Of a DNA stretch of 10,525 bases, positions 6,572 to 10,525 are shown one piece after another. The translations under genes were made by a program, and so were the position numbers. Under the pieces are notes generated by a model that saw nothing but the letters and a program-made list of their open reading frames with translations, was not told the DNA's origin and made no database searches. Source of the stretch: Candidatus Aminicenantota bacterium (GTDB lineage: Bacteria; Acidobacteriota; B3-B38; Guanabaribacteriales; B3-B38); assembly GCA_029880275.1 (NCBI GenBank), contig JAOUOQ010000045.1:1-10525 (forward strand). The letters run 5' to 3'. How positions within the stretch are numbered: position 1 is the first letter of the stretch; each line of letters starts with the position of its first letter.

Positions 6572-7939
6572 GTGGGAAAGTTAAGCGGGACCGACGGCAT
6601 AAGGGGAGTTGCCGGGCAATATCCACTTGATCCTGCTACGCTGGAGAAGATAGGAGCCGCCATTACCTTATGCCTGAAAAAAGAGCACACCAACCCCTCC
6701 ATCCTCATAGGAAGGGATACACGGGAGTCCGGTCCCTCCATTGAACAATCTCTCACCAGAGGGATTTTGAAATTCCAGGGGAAGGTTACTTTAGGGAGGA
6801 TTCTCCCTACTCCTGCCGTAGCCTATCTGACCAAAATGAGGGGATTTGATGCCGGCATCTCAATATCAGCTTCGCATAATCCCTATCAGGATAACGGAAT
6901 AAAAATTTTTTCTGGCACAGGATATAAGATATCCGATGAGATGGAGCAGGAAATAGAAGCCCTGGTCTTGAGTAAGGACTTTGTCGACCCAAATACCCCG
7001 AATCCCGTCCTTTATAAGCATACAGACGAGAGTTTAATAATCGATTATCAAAACTTTCTCCTTAGCATACCCGAATCACCCCTCTCCCTGAAGGGGATGA
7101 AGGTGGTCCTCGATTGTGCCCATGGAGCTACTTACCGCATTGCCCCTTCGGTATTCGCCAGCCTGGGAGCTGAAGTCCATTCCCTCTTCGTTGAGCCGGA
7201 TGGAAGAAATATCAATCAGAGCTGCGGCTCTTTGTATCCTCAAAGCTTAGCCTTAGAGGTTCAGCGGCTGGAGGCTGACATGGGGATAGCCTATGATGGG
7301 GATGGCGACCGGGCTATCTTTGTAGACCGGCAGGGGAGGATACTGGATGGCGATTACATCCTGATGGTCTGTGCCTGCTATTTGAAATCGAAGGGGAAAT
7401 TGTCCGGAAATACAGTAGTCACCACGGTTATGAGCAACCTTGGTCTGAAAAAAGCCCTTCAGCAGGAAGATATAAAGATCTTCACCACTAAGGTAGGGGA
7501 CAGATATGTGCTCAGCACCATGCTCCAGGAGGGATTAAACCTGGGCGGAGAGCAGTCGGGACACATCATCTTCGCCGACCATACCACAACCGGCGACGGC
7601 ATTCTTACCTCTATTAAGGTCCTGGAAATAACCCGCCACCTCCGCCAGGACCTCTCCCTGTTGGCTGATGGGATGGTAAAATACCCCCAGGTGCTCATCA
7701 ATATCCCGGTTGCCGCCAAGCCCCCATGGAAGGAGCTCCCGGAGGTAGTAGCCAGGATAAGGGAAATAGAAGGGCTGCTGGGGGAAATGGGACGAGTGGT
7801 AGTTCGTTACTCAGGAACCGAGCCCTTAGCCCGGGTAATGGTAGAGGGGAAAGACTTACCTACCATCCGGCTCTACGCTGAAGAGATAGCTAAAGTAATT
7901 AAAAAATCGATTGGAGCAACCAAAAGGTCTCAGCCCTGA
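6572..7939 (+). CDS. glmM: Phosphoglucosamine mutase
   Basis: GlmM converts glucosamine-6-phosphate to glucosamine-1-phosphate, feeding UDP-GlcNAc, peptidoglycan and lipopolysaccharide synthesis. The 455 residues match the alpha-phosphohexomutase family at normal length: N-terminal KLSGTDGIRGVA (3-14), catalytic serine loop SISASHNP with phosphorylated Ser101, metal loop DGDGDR (242-247), sugar-binding GGEQSGH (325-331) and phosphate-binding RYSGTEP (412-418). Most GlmM proteins have Phe where Ser5 stands (KLFGTDG). The GTG start at 6572 is supported by GAGG (6561-6564) seven bases upstream and by the fixed MGKL...GTDG beginning. Only 11 bases separate it from cdaR. In Firmicutes GlmM binds CdaA directly and lowers its activity, so the gene order fits joint control of wall precursors and c-di-AMP. 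Confidence 0.97.
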   Translation: MGKLSGTDGIRGVAGQYPLDPATLEKIGAAITLCLKKEHTNPSILIGRDTRESGPSIEQSLTRGILKFQGKVTLGRILPTPAVAYLTKMRGFDAGISISASHNPYQDNGIKIFSGTGYKISDEMEQEIEALVLSKDFVDPNTPNPVLYKHTDESLIIDYQNFLLSIPESPLSLKGMKVVLDCAHGATYRIAPSVFASLGAEVHSLFVEPDGRNINQSCGSLYPQSLALEVQRLEADMGIAYDGDGDRAIFVDRQGRILDGDYILMVCACYLKSKGKLSGNTVVTTVMSNLGLKKALQQEDIKIFTTKVGDRYVLSTMLQEGLNLGGEQSGHIIFADHTTTGDGILTSIKVLEITRHLRQDLSLLADGMVKYPQVLINIPVAAKPPWKELPEVVARIREIEGLLGEMGRVVVRYSGTEPLARVMVEGKDLPTIRLYAEEIAKVIKKSIGATKRSQP

Positions 7940-8000
7940 TAGTGCAGTCCGGGGCAATCATTTAAAAAGAGCTTCTGCCAATTGTTGTCAGCCATGAAGA

Positions 8001-8005
8001 GGAGG
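8001..8005 (+). promoter_or_regulatory. Ribosome binding site that decides the pdxJ start
   Basis: GGAGG preceded by GAA lies nine bases before GTG 8015 and directly touches ATG 8006. The spacing favours the GTG and rules against the nearer ATG. Confidence 0.7.
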
Positions 8006-8014
8006 ATGAAAAAA

Positions 8015-8728
8015 GTGACCAAGTTAGCGGTAAACATCGACCATATTGCCACTATAAGAGAAGCTCGCCAGACCAACGAGCCCGACCCCTTGGATGCCGC
8101 CACTTTGGTTGAGCTGGCGGGAGGAGATGGCATAACCATACACCTGAGGGGTGACCGCCGCCACATCAAGGATAGAGACCTTCATCTGCTGTGTCAGATG
8201 GTAAAGACCAAAATAAACCTGGAGATGGCGGCCACCGATGAGATGGTTCAGATCGTCTTGAAAGAGCGTCCCGATATGGTCACCCTGGTGCCCGAGCGGG
8301 CGGATGAGGTCACCACTGAAGGGGGATTGGATGTGGTGAGCCATAGCCTGGATTTGAAGCCGGTGATCGAAACCCTTCGGCAGGCCGGGATTAGGGTCAG
8401 CATCTTTGTTGACCCCATCCCCGAGCAAATGCGGGAAGCTAAGAAGATCGAAGCCGACTCAGTGGAGATAAACACCGGCAAGTATGCCGAGACGAAAGAT
8501 GAAGAAAAAGTCAGAGTGGAATATGAGAAGATAAGAGACTGTGCTCAGATAGCCAGGCGATTGGGGCTTCGGGTGTTAGCCGGACACGGGCTCACCTATC
8601 GCAATGTTAAGCTTATCTCCGATATTCCGGAGATTGAAGAGCTGAACATCGGACATAATATTATCGCCAGGGCTGCCCTGGTGGGACTGGAACAGGCAGT
8701 CAGGGAGATGAAGGCGCTGATGAGGTAG
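8015..8728 (+). CDS. pdxJ: Pyridoxine 5'-phosphate synthase
   Basis: PdxJ condenses 1-deoxyxylulose 5-phosphate with 1-amino-acetone 3-phosphate to give pyridoxine 5'-phosphate, the last ring-forming step of the DXP-dependent vitamin B6 pathway. The 237 residues match family length: KLAVNIDHIATIREAR (3-18), HLRGDRRHI (43-51, proposed catalytic His43), NLEMA with Glu70 (68-72), EINTG (151-155), AGHGLTY with His191 (189-195) and LNIGHNIIARA (210-220). The second motif usually reads HLREDRRH, so Glu46 is replaced by Gly. GTG 8015 is chosen because GGAGG (8001-8005) lies nine bases before it and family members begin MxKLGVNIDH. In-frame TTG 7982, ATG 7994 and ATG 8006 would add up to 11 residues, and 8006 touches the ribosome site. 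In Geobacter-like operons acpS often follows; here the gene set ends. Confidence 0.95.
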   Translation: MTKLAVNIDHIATIREARQTNEPDPLDAATLVELAGGDGITIHLRGDRRHIKDRDLHLLCQMVKTKINLEMAATDEMVQIVLKERPDMVTLVPERADEVTTEGGLDVVSHSLDLKPVIETLRQAGIRVSIFVDPIPEQMREAKKIEADSVEINTGKYAETKDEEKVRVEYEKIRDCAQIARRLGLRVLAGHGLTYRNVKLISDIPEIEELNIGHNIIARAALVGLEQAVREMKALMR

Positions 8729-8758
8729 AGGGAAAATAGGGCGATGCAACCCCTCTAC
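8725..8758 (+). terminator. Perfect stem-loop at the pdxJ stop codon, possible operon end
   Basis: GTAGAGGG (8725-8732), which contains the pdxJ TAG stop, is exactly complementary to CCCTCTAC (8751-8758): eight base pairs around an 18-base loop. No U-run follows, so it may be a factor-dependent or processing site, or a 3' mRNA stabiliser. It lies between the operon end and the tRNA promoter at 8775, where transcription would be expected to stop. Confidence 0.45.
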
Positions 8759-8774
8759 AAACGATTATTAGCTC

Positions 8775-8802
8775 TTGACATTTAGCCTTTTTTAAATATA
8801 AT
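8775..8802 (+). promoter_or_regulatory. Consensus housekeeping sigma promoter for the tRNA pair
   Basis: TTGACA (8775-8780) and TATAAT (8797-8802) match both consensus hexamers exactly, with a 16-base spacer. The predicted start is about 8809, a dozen bases before the first tRNA base. This is what is expected of a strong stable-RNA promoter. A second TATA-like hexamer (TATAGT, 8806-8811) is too far from the -35. Confidence 0.85.
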
Positions 8803-8820
8803 TGGTATAGTAGCATTGAG

Positions 8821-8897
8821 GGGCGGTTAGCTCAGTCTGGGAGAGCGTCGGTCTTACAAACCGAAGGTCACTGGTTCGAACCCAGTATCGCCCACCA
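8821..8897 (+). tRNA. tRNA-Val (anticodon TAC), CCA encoded
   Basis: The full cloverleaf can be drawn by eye: acceptor GGGCGGT with ATCGCCC (one G-T pair), D stem GCTC/GAGC, anticodon stem TCGGT/ACCGA around the loop CTTACAA, five-base variable region AGGTC, T stem ACTGG/CCAGT with TTCGAAC loop, discriminator A (8894) and an encoded CCA (8895-8897). The anticodon TAC (34-36) reads GTA valine codons and, with wobble modification, other GTN codons. It is the first gene behind the consensus promoter and is separated by only five bases from tRNA-Asp, so both are probably processed from one transcript. Confidence 0.96.
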
Positions 8898-8902
8898 TGA
8901 GC

Positions 8903-8980
8903 GGGGTCGTAGTTCAGTTTGGTTAGAACGCCGGCCTGTCACGCCGGAGGTCGCGAGTTCGAGTCTCGTCGGCCCCGCCA
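8903..8980 (+). tRNA. tRNA-Asp (anticodon GTC), CCA encoded
   Basis: The cloverleaf is complete: acceptor GGGGTCG with CGGCCCC (one T-G pair), D stem GTTC/GAAC, anticodon stem CCGGC/GCCGG around CTGTCAC, variable region AGGTC, T stem GCGAG/CTCGT (one G-T pair) with TTCGAGT loop, discriminator G (8977) as expected for Asp, and encoded CCA (8978-8980). The anticodon GTC (reading GAC and GAT) and the G discriminator agree on aspartate. It follows tRNA-Val by five bases. Confidence 0.96.
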
Positions 8981-8986
8981 TTTTTT
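8981..8986 (+). terminator. T-run directly after tRNA-Asp, possible terminator tail
   Basis: Six T residues follow the encoded CCA without a gap, then TATAT. No separate hairpin precedes them; the only stem available is the tRNA itself (T arm or acceptor). This may end the tRNA transcript. Confidence 0.4.
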
Positions 8987-9088
8987 ATATGCTTTTGCAT
9001 CAGAATCAACATCTCACAATTAATCAACTCAAAGTTTAGAATACATAATAATCTGAAGCAGGTTAACTAATGTTTTGATATATATAAA

Positions 9089-9301
9089 TTATACGACATT
9101 TTCCAATCCCATATTATTGATTTCATCACCGATTAATCTATGGTGCAGAAAAATATCCAGCACATTAAGTTTACCTTTACAGCCAAACGCCATCTGCCCC
9201 CTCGGGTTGGCCAACAGGCCCTCTTGATGGCTGCCGAAGAAAGAGGAAAATACTTCTGAGTCCAGCCGGGATTGGCTTTTATAGATTCGTGTGGAAAGAT
9301 A
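9089..9301 (-). pseudogene. Coding-like remnant of unknown identity, strand uncertain
   Basis: On the minus strand a frame is open for 70 codons between a TAG at 9302-9304 and its TAA stop at 9089-9091, with pieces such as RLDSEVFSSFFGSHQEG, NPRGQMAFGCKGKLN and DIFLHHRLIGDEINNMG. The only ATG in its middle (9193) would leave 34 residues, and no ribosome site was seen. In the same register the plus strand also has a 39-codon frame, ATG 9140 to TGA 9259, reading VQKNIQHIKFTFTAKRH and then LMAAEERGKYF. The G+C content stands out from the flanks. I do not recognise either product. It may be the tail of a decayed gene, or simply an open stretch by chance. Confidence 0.3.
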
Positions 9302-9358
9302 CTATATTAAAACATATTACTTTGTTCTAGGTGTGGTATTTTCTCGATTTTTTGACTG

Positions 9359-9388
9359 TTGACAGTGACGTTTTGATTGTAATAGAAT
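9359..9388 (+). promoter_or_regulatory. Candidate promoter for the serine hydrolase, with a dyad over the -35
   Basis: TTGACA (9359-9364), an 18-base spacer and TAGAAT (9383-9388, five of six consensus bases) form a plausible housekeeping promoter about 90 bases before the ATG at 9478. The -35 lies within the small perfect dyad ACTGT-TG-ACAGT (9355-9366), which could be a repressor site or coincidence. Confidence 0.55.
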
Positions 9389-9477
9389 CCTTTTAAATGA
9401 TAGTTAGAAAAATTATGGTAATTTGTGGGGGGAAGCGTAGGCACATTAAATGAAATTTAGTCGGTAGAGGTTTTGCT

Positions 9478-10525
9478 ATGAAAATTCAATTGGTTTTCTT
9501 TATAAAAAATAAAATGGTTCTATTGATTATGGTATTTCTAATATTATCATATACTGCACTCGCTTCGGCACAGGTTACGGACAATTCCCTGGAAGATAAA
9601 AAGGGAGTAACGGAACAGTTCAGCAAATTTTTTGAAGAACTGAGAAAGGATTTGAAAATCCCAGGTCTCTCCGCTGCTATTGTAAAAGATGAGAATATTA
9701 TATGGTCTGCGGGATTCGGCTATGCTGATAAAGAAAGAAAAATAAGAGCCACTCCGGAAACATCTTATCACCTGGCATCATTAACCAAAACTTTTGCGTC
9801 CACGATTATCCTGCAAATGGTTGAACAGGGGAAACTGGACTTGGATGCTCCTATCGCTACATTCGGTATTAGAGTCTATAATCCTGGCGTGATCACCGTT
9901 CGACATTTGTTATCTCATACATCCGAAGGTCAACCAGGGACAGCTTATAGATATAATGGATATCGATTCGGCTTCCTGGGCCAGGTGATAAAAAGAGCAT
10001 CGGGAAAGTCTTTTAGAGAGCTTCTAACCGAGAATATTTTAAAACCTCTCAATATGACCAGTACTGCTCCCAATATAACTAAAAGAAGAGATACTAATAT
10101 CCAATTTGCTCACGTTTATGAAAAACTGGCCCAACCCTATGGCTTAGAGAGGGATGGCCATGTGGTAGAAGGACGATATCATCCTTCTTTTAGCGTTTCC
10201 GGAGGACTAATATCCACGGTGTTGGATATGGCTAAATATGATGTTGCCATCTCTCAAAATAAATTGCTCCGTCCAGAAACACAGGAAATGGCATTTACTC
10301 CCTTTGTTTCCAGTGCAGGGGAGAGACTTCCCTACGGACTCGGCTGGTTTACTCAGGAATACAACGGTGTGCGGTTGATCTGGCATTATGGGTATTACTC
10401 CCCCAGCATATCAACATTGATCCTGAAAGTTCCCGATGAGAAAATGACATTAATAGTGTTTGCCAATATGGATTCGTTAAGCCGCCCATTTCCCCTTGGC
10501 GACGGCGATGTACTCACATCCCCCG
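9478..10525 (+). CDS. Secreted SxxK serine hydrolase, beta-lactamase/esterase-like (3' end outside window)
   Basis: This belongs to the class C beta-lactamase / peptidase S12 superfamily, which includes esterases, D-aminopeptidases and penicillin-binding-like proteins; the substrate cannot be told. The 349 visible residues start with a signal peptide: basic N-terminus, hydrophobic core (about 13-26) and a likely cut after ALASA (27-31). The mature part has KIPGLSAAIVKD (60-71), active-site SLTK (Ser101, Lys104) in YHLASLTKTF, the landmark RHLLSHTSE (142-150), a second-motif region YRYNGYRF (157-164) where Y-x-N is usual, VSGGLISTVLDMAKY (240-254), and the third motif as HYG (303-305) in WHYGYY. 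ATG 9478 has AGAGG (9466-9470) seven bases upstream. The frame has no stop before the window end. It is visibly A+T-richer than the operon genes and lies just beyond the tRNA pair, which hints at later acquisition. Confidence 0.85.
   Translation, partial: MKIQLVFFIKNKMVLLIMVFLILSYTALASAQVTDNSLEDKKGVTEQFSKFFEELRKDLKIPGLSAAIVKDENIIWSAGFGYADKERKIRATPETSYHLASLTKTFASTIILQMVEQGKLDLDAPIATFGIRVYNPGVITVRHLLSHTSEGQPGTAYRYNGYRFGFLGQVIKRASGKSFRELLTENILKPLNMTSTAPNITKRRDTNIQFAHVYEKLAQPYGLERDGHVVEGRYHPSFSVSGGLISTVLDMAKYDVAISQNKLLRPETQEMAFTPFVSSAGERLPYGLGWFTQEYNGVRLIWHYGYYSPSISTLILKVPDEKMTLIVFANMDSLSRPFPLGDGDVLTSP

Larger units (their letters stand above)
8987..9477. other. A+T-rich spacer, about 490 bases, no intact gene recognised
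   Basis: The stretch is visibly richer in A+T than the operon before it, except for a more G+C-rich patch at about 9160-9245. No complete gene, RNA gene or insertion-sequence end was recognised. It contains the coding-like remnant at 9089-9301, the promoter candidate at 9359-9388 and the leader of the serine hydrolase gene. No copy of the tRNA-Asp 3' end that could serve as an attachment site was found in it. Confidence 0.6.

Noticed and set aside
8806..8811. TATAGT as the -10 box of the tRNA promoter
   Set aside because: Its distance from TTGACA is 25 bases; TATAAT at 8797-8802 with a 16-base spacer is the better match.
9415..9453. Twelve-codon frame starting ATG 9415 in the leader of the serine hydrolase gene
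   Set aside because: No ribosome binding site precedes it and no attenuator hairpin or run of regulatory codons was seen; too short to support as a leader peptide.
8981..9477. CRISPR array, insertion-sequence ends or attachment-site repeats in the A+T-rich spacer
   Set aside because: No regularly spaced direct repeats, no terminal inverted repeats with target duplication, and no copy of the tRNA-Asp 3' end were seen.
9547..9771. Open frame of 74 codons on the minus strand at the start of the serine hydrolase gene
   Set aside because: It lies opposite the signal peptide and first conserved hydrolase motif and has no features of its own.

Overview
The window is bacterial chromosome in two unlike parts. 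Positions 1-8728 hold a tightly packed set of housekeeping genes, all on the + strand: tilS (5' end cut off by the window edge), hpt, ftsH, folP, cdaA, cdaR, glmM and pdxJ. From about 8730 to the end comes a promoter with two tRNA genes (Val-TAC, Asp-GTC), then roughly 500 bases of A+T-rich DNA without a convincing intact gene, and finally a secreted SxxK serine hydrolase (beta-lactamase/esterase-like) cut off by the right edge.

The order folP-cdaA-cdaR-glmM-pdxJ downstream of ftsH resembles Geobacter-type Deltaproteobacteria and some uncultured phyla. The tilS-hpt-ftsH order upstream is the arrangement known from Bacillus-type Firmicutes. FolP has the long form with an extra N-terminal domain of about 125 residues. 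Base composition is moderate, Arg codons are often AGA/AGG, and GTG starts with strong GGAGG-like sites are common (ftsH, glmM, pdxJ). I infer an uncultured or deep-branching bacterium with deltaproteobacterial affinity, but the window alone does not fix the phylum.

The housekeeping genes link translation fidelity (TilS), purine salvage (Hpt), membrane proteolysis (FtsH), folate synthesis (FolP), cyclic di-AMP signalling (CdaA with its partner CdaR), peptidoglycan precursor supply (GlmM) and vitamin B6 synthesis (PdxJ). cdaA-cdaR-glmM is a known functional module in which c-di-AMP synthesis is tied to cell-wall precursor supply. TilS and Hpt are known in B. subtilis to act together on ftsH expression, so the upstream trio may also be a functional unit.

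I did not find a clearly new multi-gene system. The points most worth a second look are substituted active-site residues in Hpt, a DGG in place of DGA in CdaA, the mixed gene order, and the sharp change of composition after the tRNA pair, where a coding-like remnant of unknown identity sits.
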